From positions 372,001 to 436,000 of the forward strand of contig NZ_CP009933.1 in NCBI RefSeq assembly GCF_000968375.1: 64,000 nt of DNA, written 5' to 3'. Below, piece after piece: positions 18,181 through 26,147 of this stretch. Position 1 is the first letter of the stretch. Each line of letters starts with the position of its first letter. The translations under genes and the position numbers were made by a program. This DNA is from Clostridium scatologenes. Its GTDB lineage: Bacteria; Bacillota; Clostridia; Clostridiales; Clostridiaceae. A model generated the notes under the pieces. That model worked only from the letters and a program-made list of their open reading frames with translations. It was not told the DNA's origin and made no database searches.

Positions 18181-19464
18181 TTACCACCCTTTCGTTATCA
18201 AACTGTTTATTGGAAGCTTTATAGTAAATATTGTTCCACTTTTAATAGAATTATCTTTTAGTGTTACAGTGCCTTTTAGAGTTTTTATTAATTCTTTTAC
18301 GTAAGGCAAACCCATTCCGGTGGATGGTTCACCATTTATATCATATTTTGTAGTATATCCAGGTTTAAAGATTAAGTTTTTTTTCTTTTCAGGAATACCA
18401 GAGCCAGTATCGCAAATTTCAAAATTAATAAATTCATTATCTTTGCAAATAGAAATTTTTATACTACCTTTATCTTTGATTGATTCCACAGAATTAGAAA
18501 CTAAATTATTAATAAGAGATAATATAGTGTAAACATGTAAATTTGGAAAATAGTCATTAATGGTTAGAACAAATTTAATATCTTTGCCAAGACAACGAGC
18601 ATATTTCTCATTAGTTTCAACAATAATATGTCCTATCTTAGTAATATTCATATAGTCAGTTGAATTTTCTGCAGAAATCATTTTGGAAAGACCAGAGTAA
18701 ATTCTTTGGTTATCTTTTTTTATTTCATGTACTTGACCAGCAATAGCTAATAATTTTGAAGCTAAATCTTTCTGGCTAAAGTCATATTTTGAATCTTGAA
18801 AACTTTGATATAAATTATAACAATTTTTAGTTATATTTTCTGCGTCTTTTAGAGATTTTTTCAATTGAACTGATTCTGCATATAAGCCAGAGATAACAAG
18901 AAGCATATGTTCATTTTGTTCCTGTTGTTGCTTTGATGCTGCCTTTATCTCATTTAACTTAATTATATTAAAAAAGCTAAGAACAAAAAAACTTCTAATA
19001 ATTGATATTATAATAATAATGCCTAAGGTAGAGAGATAAAATTTATTACCTAAAAAGCAGTACCTAAAAAATAATTCAACAATGCTTGATATTATATCTA
19101 TTAATGCACATAAACAACCTAATAAAAGTGGACGGTGGTGCAGTTGGTTTATCTTTGTTAAATAAAAAAGAGTTGAGTAAGTTGCATAATAAAAGAAAGC
19201 AGAAAAATGATAAATAAAATCTGGGAAAAATTGAAAACTTCCTTTTACAAAAAAGTCTAAAGTTGTGCGAAATCCTATAACGCCAAAACCAATTATAAAT
19301 CCTGGTATAAACAAAGGCAATTTTTTTATCCATAGCAAAAAGAATAAAAAAATTGGTGTAGCAAAACTGATACGAAAAGTATCATGAAATGGATACATTT
19401 TAAGTTCTCCTGTTAAAGGTATTGTAATAATCATTAGTGCTAGGATAAATAAATCTTCTTTCAA
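18181..19464 (-). CDS. glnK: GlnK/YcbA-type sensor histidine kinase
   Basis: 427 residues. The N-terminal 190 residues contain about five or six membrane helices. A helical phospho-acceptor region follows (V-H-E-I-K-K-D-N-Q-R), then a catalytic domain with N-box (I-N-N-L-V-S-N-S-V-E-S-I), G1 box (D-T-G-S-G-I-P) and G2 box (G-T-G-M-G-L-P-Y-V-K). The H-x-x-K-x-D-x-Q-R box is the atypical type found in YcbA/GlnK and DcuS-like kinases. With the regulator 2 bases downstream it forms a GlnK-GlnL pair. The neighbouring divergent glutamate/dicarboxylate symporter is the likely target. Confidence 0.87.
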   Translation of the reverse strand: MKEDLFILALMIITIPLTGELKMYPFHDTFRISFATPIFLFFLLWIKKLPLFIPGFIIGFGVIGFRTTLDFFVKGSFQFFPDFIYHFSAFFYYATYSTLFYLTKINQLHHRPLLLGCLCALIDIISSIVELFFRYCFLGNKFYLSTLGIIIIISIIRSFFVLSFFNIIKLNEIKAASKQQQEQNEHMLLVISGLYAESVQLKKSLKDAENITKNCYNLYQSFQDSKYDFSQKDLASKLLAIAGQVHEIKKDNQRIYSGLSKMISAENSTDYMNITKIGHIIVETNEKYARCLGKDIKFVLTINDYFPNLHVYTILSLINNLVSNSVESIKDKGSIKISICKDNEFINFEICDTGSGIPEKKKNLIFKPGYTTKYDINGEPSTGMGLPYVKELIKTLKGTVTLKDNSIKSGTIFTIKLPINSLITKGW

Positions 19465-19847
19465 TTGCGATACACTTCCTTGAACTTATATTTTACACTT
19501 TCAATAAGTATATTTCCAGTTAAATAACTTAATAGAAAAAGGATAGCAGAAAAATTGTAAATATGCTAGTGCTTGGAAAAGTATAACTTTAATGTAATAT
19601 ATATGTTTAATGACGACTATTACATATACAATTGCATAATAGTCGTTACAATTAATTAGTAAACGTATACAAGTGAATAAAAATAATTCAAATATTCATT
19701 AGTAAGAAAAATTGAAAAAGTTATTTTGTAGTTTTAAGTTCGATTTAATAGATTTTTATAGGATTTATTATAAAATCTCTATGTAAATGAATTCATGATA
19801 AAAAATAAATTTAGAATGTATAAATTAAAAAAGAAAGGATGGTAAAA
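19465..19847. promoter_or_regulatory. Divergent control region between the GlnK-like kinase and the symporter, with an inverted repeat at 19613-19646
   Basis: A 383-base AT-rich region with no coding frame. It contains a perfect 10-bp inverted repeat ACGACTATTA (19613-19622) / TAATAGTCGT (19637-19646) separated by 14 bases, about 200 bases upstream of the symporter. Since the repeat lacks a T-tail and lies upstream of the gene, it is a candidate activator site for the GlnL-like protein rather than a terminator. Direct evidence for binding is absent. Confidence 0.45.
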
Positions 19848-21119
19848 GTGAAAAAAAAGAAATTAGGTTTAGCCACTCAAATTCTTATCGGACTTATACT
19901 TGGTGTTATAGTAGGTGCTGTATTTTATGGAAATCCAGCAGTTAGTACTTATTTACAGCCAATTGGAGATATATTTTTAAGATTAATAAAGATGATAGTT
20001 GTTCCAATTGTATTTTCAGCACTTGTAGTTGGAATTGCTGGAGGAGGAGACATTAAACAAGTTGGAAAGCTTGGTGTAAAGACTTTAGTGTATTTTGAAG
20101 TGGTAACTACTGTTGCTATCGTACTTGGATTAGTAATAGCTAATGTATTCCACCCAGGAACTGGTATTGATATGCATTCACTTGTAAAGAGTAATATTTC
20201 AAATTATGTGAATACAGCTGAAACAGTAGCACATCACGGATTTGCAGATACTTTTGTGAATATAGTTCCTACAAACATTGTTGAATCTCTTGCTAAAGGG
20301 GACATGCTTGCAATTATATTCTTTTCTGTTATGTTTGGGTTGGGTGTTGCTGCCATAGGAGAAAAGGGAAAGCCAGTTTTAGCTATATGTCAAGGTGTTG
20401 CTGATACAATGTTTTGGGTAACTAATCAAATCATGAAAACAGCACCATTTGGAGTATTTGCATTAATTGGTGTAACAGTTTCAAAATTTGGAGTTAAATC
20501 CTTAATTCCTCTTGGTAAGTTAGCAATAACTACTTATGGTGCAATGATATTCTTTGTCTTAGTAGTGCTTGGAATTATAGCAAAAATGGCTGGAACAAGT
20601 ATTCTTACACTTATAAAAGTATTAAAGGATGAACTTATACTTGCATATAGTACAGCAAGCTCAGAAACAGTTTTGCCAAAAATCATGGAGAAGATGGAGA
20701 AATTTGGATGTCCAAAGTCTATTGCTACATTTGTTGTTCCAACAGGCTATTCTTTTAATTTAGATGGTTCAACATTATATCAAGCTATTGCAGCATTATT
20801 TATTGCTCAATTATATGGAATGCATTTGCCAATATTAACTCAAATTAATTTAGTAGTAGTATTAATGCTTACTTCCAAAGGTATAGCAGGAGTACCAGGA
20901 GTATCCTTTGTTGTGCTTTTAGCTACATTAGGTTCTGTAGGTATACCATTAGAAGGATTAGCATTTATTGCTGGTATTGACCGTATTCTTGATATGGCAA
21001 GAACTGCTGTAAATGTTTGTGGTAATTCATTAGCAGTTGTAGTTGTATCTAAACTGGAAGGAAAATATGATAATGAAAAAGGAAAGAAATATGTGGAATC
21101 TATTAAAAAGGCTGCATAA
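19848..21119 (+). CDS. Dicarboxylate/amino acid:cation symporter (DAACS, GltP/GltT type)
   Basis: A 423-residue membrane protein with family signatures: the serine-rich reentrant loop A-Y-S-T-A-S-S-E-T-V-L-P, N-L-D-G-S-T-L-Y-Q-A-I-A-A-L-F-I-A-Q near residue 305, the second reentrant loop G-I-A-G-V-P-G-V-S-F-V-V-L, and D-R-I-L-D-M-A-R-T-A-V-N-V near the end. It takes up glutamate, aspartate or C4-dicarboxylates with Na+ or H+. The start is set at the GTG at 19848, spaced 6 bases from AAAGGATGG; the ATG at 19839 overlaps that site. The location beside the GlnKL-like pair suggests induction by glutamine or glutamate. Confidence 0.92.
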   Translation: MKKKKLGLATQILIGLILGVIVGAVFYGNPAVSTYLQPIGDIFLRLIKMIVVPIVFSALVVGIAGGGDIKQVGKLGVKTLVYFEVVTTVAIVLGLVIANVFHPGTGIDMHSLVKSNISNYVNTAETVAHHGFADTFVNIVPTNIVESLAKGDMLAIIFFSVMFGLGVAAIGEKGKPVLAICQGVADTMFWVTNQIMKTAPFGVFALIGVTVSKFGVKSLIPLGKLAITTYGAMIFFVLVVLGIIAKMAGTSILTLIKVLKDELILAYSTASSETVLPKIMEKMEKFGCPKSIATFVVPTGYSFNLDGSTLYQAIAALFIAQLYGMHLPILTQINLVVVLMLTSKGIAGVPGVSFVVLLATLGSVGIPLEGLAFIAGIDRILDMARTAVNVCGNSLAVVVVSKLEGKYDNEKGKKYVESIKKAA

Positions 21120-21140
21120 TTTAAAGTAAGTACAGTGTGA

Positions 21141-21254
21141 CACAACTTTTTAGGTGGAGTCCGCATTGAATATATGGTGTATAAGAGCTCCTAAATTCTC
21201 TCAAAAGCTTTTATACACCATATATTCAAAGCTTACTCCACCTAAAAAGTTGTG
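21141..21254. repeat. Long inverted repeat, MITE-like element 2
   Basis: A perfect 20-bp outer inverted repeat (21141-21160 with 21235-21254) and a perfect 19-bp inner one (21166-21184 with 21211-21229), separated by 5-base unpaired bulges and a loop of about 26 bases. It starts 21 bases after the symporter stop. There is no T-run after the right arm, so it is a repeat or RNA-structure element rather than a classical terminator. A degenerate partial copy occurs at 16590-16626. Confidence 0.8.
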
Positions 21255-21376
21255 TAGTAACTATTGTAATTCTAACATGGAAAATTGTTTATAGTACATC
21301 AGCAGCCTTCACCTTAATTTTAAGTGTTATAAGTTAAGGTTAAATATAATTTTTAAACTGCGAAAGTTGATTATTT

Positions 21377-22228
21377 TTAAAGAGTTAAATACATCTCATA
21401 TTGTGATATAGGATTTTTCACAAATCCTATATGGTTTATAAATCCTTGCATTAAGTTATTATTAGGGAATCCTATTGATAGTTTAGATAAATTTAAATCA
21501 ATGTAAGCTGAGGATAGTAAAGTTTTTCCTATGGATTTGCATCTATAATGTTTATTTACCCATAAAAATATTATTTTTCCATTAGAGTCTATGCATAAAA
21601 CTCCTAAGAGACTATATTGTTTATAAGCGCTATAAAAATAAGCATCACCGACTTTATCCATATAATCAATATCATTTTGCCAGTTTATGTGAAAATCCTT
21701 TAAATTCTTAAATACTAATTTTATGTCGTTAATATCTTTTCTTTTTATTTCCAACTGCATATTATTATTTTTTATTAAAGGTTTCATGTTTTGAGTATAA
21801 AAATAATTTAATTCATATATTTTCTGATAACCCACATTTTCATAAAATTTTATTGCTCTAAAATTATCTTTAATCACTTCTAAAAATAATTGTTTACATC
21901 CATTTCTTACAGCTTCATTTCTATGTAGTTTGAATAACTCTATACTTACATTTGTACCTCTATAAGATGGGTGCACAGCAAAGCTTCCGCATCTCATAGT
22001 AGGAATACCTTCATAGTTTTTTATTCCTCCTAAAATGATTCCTATAGGATTGTTAGAATCAAATGCTATAAAGGATCTTTCTATAGAATTACCTTCAGTA
22101 TCAAAAAATCTATTTATGAAAATTTCCTTAGAGATATCCATTTTTATCATATAATCACTAAAGCTAATTTTAAAGGCACTAAAAACTGAATCTATATTTA
22201 CTTCTGAGCATCTTTTATAGTTAAGCAT
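21377..22228 (-). CDS. GNAT-family N-acetyltransferase, two-domain
   Basis: 283 residues. The N-terminal half is a typical GNAT domain with acetyl-CoA loop region C-G-S-F-A-V-H-P-S-Y-R-G-T-N-V-S-I-E-L (near residues 80-98) and A-I-K-F-Y-E-N-V-G-Y near 130. The C-terminal half looks like a second, degenerate GNAT unit (V-N-K-H-Y-R-C-K-S-I-G-K-T-L-L). The acceptor is unknown. The gene is monocistronic on the minus strand, and its start follows an AGGAG-type site. Confidence 0.8.
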   Translation of the reverse strand: MLNYKRCSEVNIDSVFSAFKISFSDYMIKMDISKEIFINRFFDTEGNSIERSFIAFDSNNPIGIILGGIKNYEGIPTMRCGSFAVHPSYRGTNVSIELFKLHRNEAVRNGCKQLFLEVIKDNFRAIKFYENVGYQKIYELNYFYTQNMKPLIKNNNMQLEIKRKDINDIKLVFKNLKDFHINWQNDIDYMDKVGDAYFYSAYKQYSLLGVLCIDSNGKIIFLWVNKHYRCKSIGKTLLSSAYIDLNLSKLSIGFPNNNLMQGFINHIGFVKNPISQYEMYLTL

Positions 22229-22453
22229 CTTATTTCTCTCCTTACTATTTCCTATATAGTATATTATACAATAAAAATGTTTTTTTTTATAAATTCAAAG
22301 AAAAAAGTTTCAAAGTATGAAGCAAGGTATTTCTCACAAGCAAACTTCATCTGAGTCTAAGAATCACTTCATAATATAGTAATATTGGAAGAAAAATGGT
22401 ATAATTTTGACAAATGGTAATATACAATTATGGTTTTAAGAGGTGAGACTGGT

Positions 22454-22945
22454 GTGAAAAATAGAGTATTATTGATATTAGTTTTTGCCGTCATATTTCA
22501 ACTTTGTTTAATAGGCTGTTATAATGAGCACAGAGGATGTATAGATGTTCCTGACAAAATTATAGTTTATAGTGAGGGTAAACAAAAGGTGATTGAAAAA
22601 TCCAATAAAAAAATGGACAACATTGTAAAAATAGCAAATAAAAGATTTAATCAAAAGGTTTTTAATATAAAAAAAGGTGTCAATGAAGAGCTTATAAACA
22701 AAAGAAAAAACGATGCATTATCTATAGAGTTTATATATCTTCAAGAACATGAAATGGATATTATAGGTAATGGGGTAAAACCGTTTAGGTATACAAGGTT
22801 ATTTTTCCCTATACAAATGGAAGGACCTCGTAATGAAGAAGAATGTTTTATGTATTATGGAGATGGCAGAAAGTATTTCGATAATCCTATAGCAAATTTA
22901 TATTATAATGAGGATTTAGTAAACGTTTTATGGGATTTAAAATAA
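22454..22945 (+). CDS. Putative lipoprotein of unknown function
   Basis: A protein of about 163 residues with a signal peptide: basic V-K-N-R, a hydrophobic core of about 15 residues, then the lipobox L-I-G-C, so the mature protein would be lipidated at Cys and anchored outside the membrane. The rest is soluble with no recognised domain. The GTG at 22454 is preferred because AGAGGTGAGA lies just upstream and it places the signal peptide at the N-terminus; the earlier ATG at 22430 would add eight non-signal residues. Confidence 0.65.
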   Translation: MKNRVLLILVFAVIFQLCLIGCYNEHRGCIDVPDKIIVYSEGKQKVIEKSNKKMDNIVKIANKRFNQKVFNIKKGVNEELINKRKNDALSIEFIYLQEHEMDIIGNGVKPFRYTRLFFPIQMEGPRNEEECFMYYGDGRKYFDNPIANLYYNEDLVNVLWDLK

Positions 22946-23112
22946 GTAATTCCAAAACACTATTGTAAATTTTATTCTGTATTTTAGTGTCAATTAATGT
23001 ATAATATTAAAATAACAAAACATAATATATAATAAAAGTTTTTCGATATTATTGAATTATTTCATGATTGTGGTAAGATTTATATATAATAAACTTTAGG
23101 AGGTCGTATATC

Positions 23113-23175
23113 ATGTGTTGTTGTTTAAATTGTTTTAAATTTTGTTTAAAATCAAATACGACCTGCATACATTAG
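23113..23175 (+). CDS. Cys-rich leader peptide of cysS, 20 residues
   Basis: A 21-codon frame with an ideal TTAGGAGGT site 8 bases before the ATG. The peptide is M-C-C-C-L-N-C-F-K-F-C-L-K-S-N-T-T-C-I-H: six Cys in 20 residues, three of them consecutive at codons 2-4. It is followed by a rho-independent terminator and then cysS. A -10 TATAAT lies at 23085-23090. The composition and position fit a regulatory leader peptide that senses charged Cys-tRNA, as trp and his leaders sense their amino acids; the peptide itself probably has no other role. Confidence 0.85.
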   Translation: MCCCLNCFKFCLKSNTTCIH

Positions 23176-23207
23176 AAATATTTTTTGAAATTTAAGGAAG
23201 TTTATAC

Positions 23208-23241
23208 ACTGCAGGTGATTTTTATTAACCTGTAGTTTTTT
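23208..23241 (+). terminator. Attenuator terminator hairpin upstream of cysS
   Basis: A 9-bp stem ACTGCAGGT (23208-23216) / ACCTGTAGT (23228-23236) with one G-U pair, an 11-base loop and a T6 run at 23236-23241. It lies 33 bases after the leader peptide stop and about 70 bases before cysS. Confidence 0.85.
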
Positions 23242-23312
23242 ATTACCTAAATTCGTATAAATAACTTTTTTGTAATGCATAAAAACAAAAGTATTGAAGG
23301 GAGAGACTATTT

Positions 23313-24731
23313 ATGGATTTTTATGTTTATAATACTATATCCAGAAAAAAAGAAAAATTTGCACCTATACTGGAAGGAAAGGTGGGAATGTATACTTGTG
23401 GACCTACCGTTTATAATTTTGCGCATATAGGAAATCTAAGAACATATATATTTGAAGATGTATTAAAAAAGTCTTTAAGATATTTAGGATATGAAGTAAA
23501 ACATGTAATGAATATTACAGATGTAGGTCATCTTCAGTCTGATGCAGACGAAGGTGAAGATAAAATGGAATTAGGTGCAAAACGTGAAAATAAAAGTGTA
23601 TGGGAAATAGCAAAATTTTATGAAAATGCATTTTTAGATGATTGTAAAAAATTAAATGTGGAAACTCCAACTGTAATTTGTAGGGCTACAGAACATATTG
23701 ATGATATGATAAATTTAATAAAAAAGCTAGAAGAAAAGGGATACACTTATATATCAAATGGAAATGTATATTATGAGATTGATAAATTTGAAGACTACAA
23801 TAAACTTGCAAATTTGAGTATGGAAGAATTAGAAGCTGGAAATAGAGTAGAAGTAGATGAAAATAAAAAGAATCCATTGGATTTTGTATTGTGGTTTACA
23901 AATTCAAAATTTAAAAATCAAATTATGCAGTGGGATTCGCCTTGGGGAAGAGGATTTCCGGGTTGGCATCTTGAGTGTTCAGCTATGTCTATGAAATATT
24001 TAGGAGAAAGAATAGATATACATTGCGGTGGAGTAGATCATATTCCAGTTCATCATACAAATGAAATTGCTCAATCTGAAGGAGCAATAGGACATAAATG
24101 GGTAAATTACTGGATGCATGGAGAGTTCCTTGTGCTAGATAGTGGAAAAATGTCAAAATCTAAAGGTGATTTTTTAACAGTAAATAAATTAGAGAAAGAA
24201 GGATTTAATCCACTAGTTTATAGATATTTTTGTCTTCAATCAAGGTATAGAAAACAATTATTATTTAGTTTTGATGCACTAAAGGATGCAGAAACCGCAT
24301 ATAAAAAATTGAAAAATAAAGTAGCAGCTTTAGCAAAGGATGTAAAAGAAGATCAAAGATTAGAACTGGAAAAGATAAAAAATTATAGGGATAAATTTGC
24401 AGAAAAAATAAGTGATGATTTAAATATGCCAAATGCATTTACTGTCCTATGGGAAGTAGTAAAGGATAATGAACTTACTAGTAGAGAAAAATGTCACTTA
24501 GTAGAAAGTTTTGATACAGTACTATCAATGAATTTATTTGAACCAAATGAAGAACAAAGTTTGAATTCTAATGTAGATAGTGAACTTGTAGATAAACTTA
24601 TAAAAGAAAGAGATATGGCAAGAAAGAATAAAGATTGGTCTAAAGCAGATGAAATTAGAGATGAATTAAATTCTATGAATATTGAAATTTTAGATTCCAA
24701 AGAAGGAACTAAGTGGAAGTTGAGTAACTAA
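23313..24731 (+). CDS. cysS: Cysteinyl-tRNA synthetase
   Basis: A 472-residue class I synthetase that charges tRNA-Cys. It has the zinc-ligand C29 in Y-T-C-G-P-T-V-Y, the H-I-G-N nucleotide motif at 38-41, a second zinc region G-W-H-L-E-C-S-A, H-C-G-G-V-D-H-I, and the K-M-S-K-S loop near 277-281. The length is normal for the family. A GAAGGGAGAG site precedes the ATG. Expression is predicted to be controlled by the Cys leader peptide and attenuator just upstream. An 82-residue unknown follows 25 bases later, probably in the same transcript. Confidence 0.97.
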   Translation: MDFYVYNTISRKKEKFAPILEGKVGMYTCGPTVYNFAHIGNLRTYIFEDVLKKSLRYLGYEVKHVMNITDVGHLQSDADEGEDKMELGAKRENKSVWEIAKFYENAFLDDCKKLNVETPTVICRATEHIDDMINLIKKLEEKGYTYISNGNVYYEIDKFEDYNKLANLSMEELEAGNRVEVDENKKNPLDFVLWFTNSKFKNQIMQWDSPWGRGFPGWHLECSAMSMKYLGERIDIHCGGVDHIPVHHTNEIAQSEGAIGHKWVNYWMHGEFLVLDSGKMSKSKGDFLTVNKLEKEGFNPLVYRYFCLQSRYRKQLLFSFDALKDAETAYKKLKNKVAALAKDVKEDQRLELEKIKNYRDKFAEKISDDLNMPNAFTVLWEVVKDNELTSREKCHLVESFDTVLSMNLFEPNEEQSLNSNVDSELVDKLIKERDMARKNKDWSKADEIRDELNSMNIEILDSKEGTKWKLSN

Positions 24732-24756
24732 CAAATTACTTTAGGAGGAAATTCAT

Positions 24757-25005
24757 ATGAGGAAATATAAAATAGGGGAGAAAATTCAGTTTACACAAAA
24801 TGCTATAATAGAAACGAATAAAGGAAAAAAGGTAAAAATTAAAAAAGGTGATGAAGCTATGGTTATTAGAAGAGTAGATGATGAATGTGGTGAGATAGTT
24901 TATGTAACAGGAGAAGCAGCTGGTTTAAGCCAAGTAATAGCAATAGAAGTAGATGGAGAATTAAATACAAATTATTTTGCAAAGAAGATAATGGAAGAGT
25001 TATAA
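24757..25005 (+). CDS. Small beta-rich protein of unknown function, 82 residues
   Basis: The ATG follows TTAGGAGG. The predicted protein alternates short hydrophobic strands with Lys/Glu-rich turns (K-I-G-E-K-I-Q-F, K-K-V-K-I-K-K-G-D-E-A-M-V-I-R), the pattern of a small SH3-like barrel. No family is recognised. It lies 25 bases after cysS and before a terminator, so it is probably the second gene of the cysS operon and would share its Cys-dependent control. Confidence 0.65.
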   Translation: MRKYKIGEKIQFTQNAIIETNKGKKVKIKKGDEAMVIRRVDDECGEIVYVTGEAAGLSQVIAIEVDGELNTNYFAKKIMEEL

Positions 25006-25050
25006 AAGAATATTTTTTAGGATAGAATATAAACTTTTATCTGAAATCAA

Positions 25051-25096
25051 AGACCATATACAGGGGAAAACAAATTCCTTTATATATGGTTTTTAT
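25051..25096 (+). terminator. Terminator after the cysS operon
   Basis: ACCATATA pairs with TATATGGT with partial inner GG/CC pairing, followed by TTTTTATTT. Confidence 0.65.
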
Positions 25097-25147
25097 TTAT
25101 GAAAATTTGCAAACATTGAATTTTGAAACAGCTAGTTATTTATATAT

Positions 25148-26026
25148 CTAAAAATCTTCCAACAATTGCTTAGAAGAACACATTGATAAAAATTCTTTTA
25201 TATTATCATTATTAGTCTTAAAAATAATATAACTTTTGATTTGAGGTGCATCAAAATCAATTAATGGTATGTTTATTAGTGAATTGCTTCTTATATAAGG
25301 TTCCACAATGCTTTTGGGAAGAAAACTATAACCAATGCCATCAAGTAAATATTGTATAAGTTTTGTACTGTTGTCAATTTCAAAGTGAAACTGATAATAA
25401 GAAGGAAATAATGAACGTATAAATTGTCCAGTTTCTTTTAGTGCAAGGTCACACATAAGATAATCTATTTTTAATAGGTCATTTTTACAGATACCATCTA
25501 TGAAGAAGCTATTTTTAGGGCTGGTAACAAGAAGAAGTTCATCTAAAGCAAAAGGAATACACTGATATCCAAACTTCTTATAATATATATAGGAAAAAAC
25601 AACATCTAATAGCTGATCTTCTAACATCTGAAGCAAGTCATGTGAATGCTCAAGTATTACTTTAACAGATATATCTTTATTAGAGGATATAAAAGAATGG
25701 ATAATAGAATATAAATGACATTCATAAACAGTGTTAGCACTACCAATCCTAAGTTCATTTTTATAAAAATTTGATTGATTCATTTCTTGTATAGCAATCT
25801 TTTCTAATTCTAAAATTCGCTTTGCATAATTTTTAAATACAATACCTTCAGGAGTTAGCTCTATATGTTTCTTATTTCGTATGAATAATTTTTTTTCTGT
25901 TTCTTTTTCCAATTCGGCAATACGATTTGTGACAGTTGATTGTGCTATAAATAATTTTTCAGCTGTAAGTGAAAAGTTTTTTAATTTTGACAGTAGAAGA
26001 AAAGTTTGTAAATTTTGTGTGTCCAT
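25148..26026 (-). CDS. LysR-family transcriptional regulator
   Basis: About 292 residues. The N-terminal winged helix is typical (L-Q-T-F-L-L-L-S-K-L-K-N-F-S-L-T-A-E-K-L-F-I-A-Q-S, then V-T-N-R-I-A-E-L-E-K), followed by the two-lobed substrate-binding domain. The ATG at 26024-26026 follows GTAAGGAG; the longer upstream frame is less likely. The gene is divergent from a DHA2-type MFS transporter with a 121-base intergenic region containing a perfect palindrome, the usual LysR arrangement. The likely target is the adjacent transporter gene. Confidence 0.9.
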   Translation of the reverse strand: MDTQNLQTFLLLSKLKNFSLTAEKLFIAQSTVTNRIAELEKETEKKLFIRNKKHIELTPEGIVFKNYAKRILELEKIAIQEMNQSNFYKNELRIGSANTVYECHLYSIIHSFISSNKDISVKVILEHSHDLLQMLEDQLLDVVFSYIYYKKFGYQCIPFALDELLLVTSPKNSFFIDGICKNDLLKIDYLMCDLALKETGQFIRSLFPSYYQFHFEIDNSTKLIQYLLDGIGYSFLPKSIVEPYIRSNSLINIPLIDFDAPQIKSYIIFKTNNDNIKEFLSMCSSKQLLEDF

Positions 26027-26041
26027 TTTAAACTCCTTACT

Positions 26042-26056
26042 ATTCGATAATCGAAT
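26042..26056. promoter_or_regulatory. Candidate LysR operator
   Basis: A perfect 15-base palindrome ATTCGAT-A-ATCGAAT, with the T-N11-A spacing typical of LysR sites, lies in the 121-base divergent region, 16 bases upstream of the LysR start. Confidence 0.6.
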
Positions 26057-26147
26057 TAATATTATCAATAAAATTCATTTAACAAATACTAACATATGTA
26101 ATATAATAAATCAAGATGTTATATAGTCGAAAGAGAGTTGTATTTAA

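Larger units (their letters stand above)
23101..23241 (+). promoter_or_regulatory. Predicted ribosome-mediated transcription attenuator controlling cysS
   Basis: Four segments can pair. Segment 1 (23101-23109, AGGTCGTAT) is the perfect complement of segment 2 (23156-23164, ATACGACCT). Segment 2 (23161-23167, ACCTGCA) is also the perfect complement of segment 3 (23210-23216, TGCAGGT). Segment 3 (23208-23216) pairs with segment 4 (23228-23236, one G-U) and is followed by six T, an intrinsic terminator. Stalling at Cys codons 2-4 would cover segment 1 and free 2 to pair with 3 (read-through). A ribosome at the stop codon would cover 2 and allow 3:4 (termination). No T-box consensus is present. 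Confidence 0.8.

Noticed and set aside
21141..21254. Intrinsic terminator of the symporter gene
   Set aside because: The hairpin is very long and has no T-run after the right arm; a partial copy elsewhere points to a repeat element.
23176..23312. T-box riboswitch before cysS
   Set aside because: No T-box sequence or specifier-loop structure was seen. The leader instead has a Cys-rich peptide and overlapping stems that explain the terminator.
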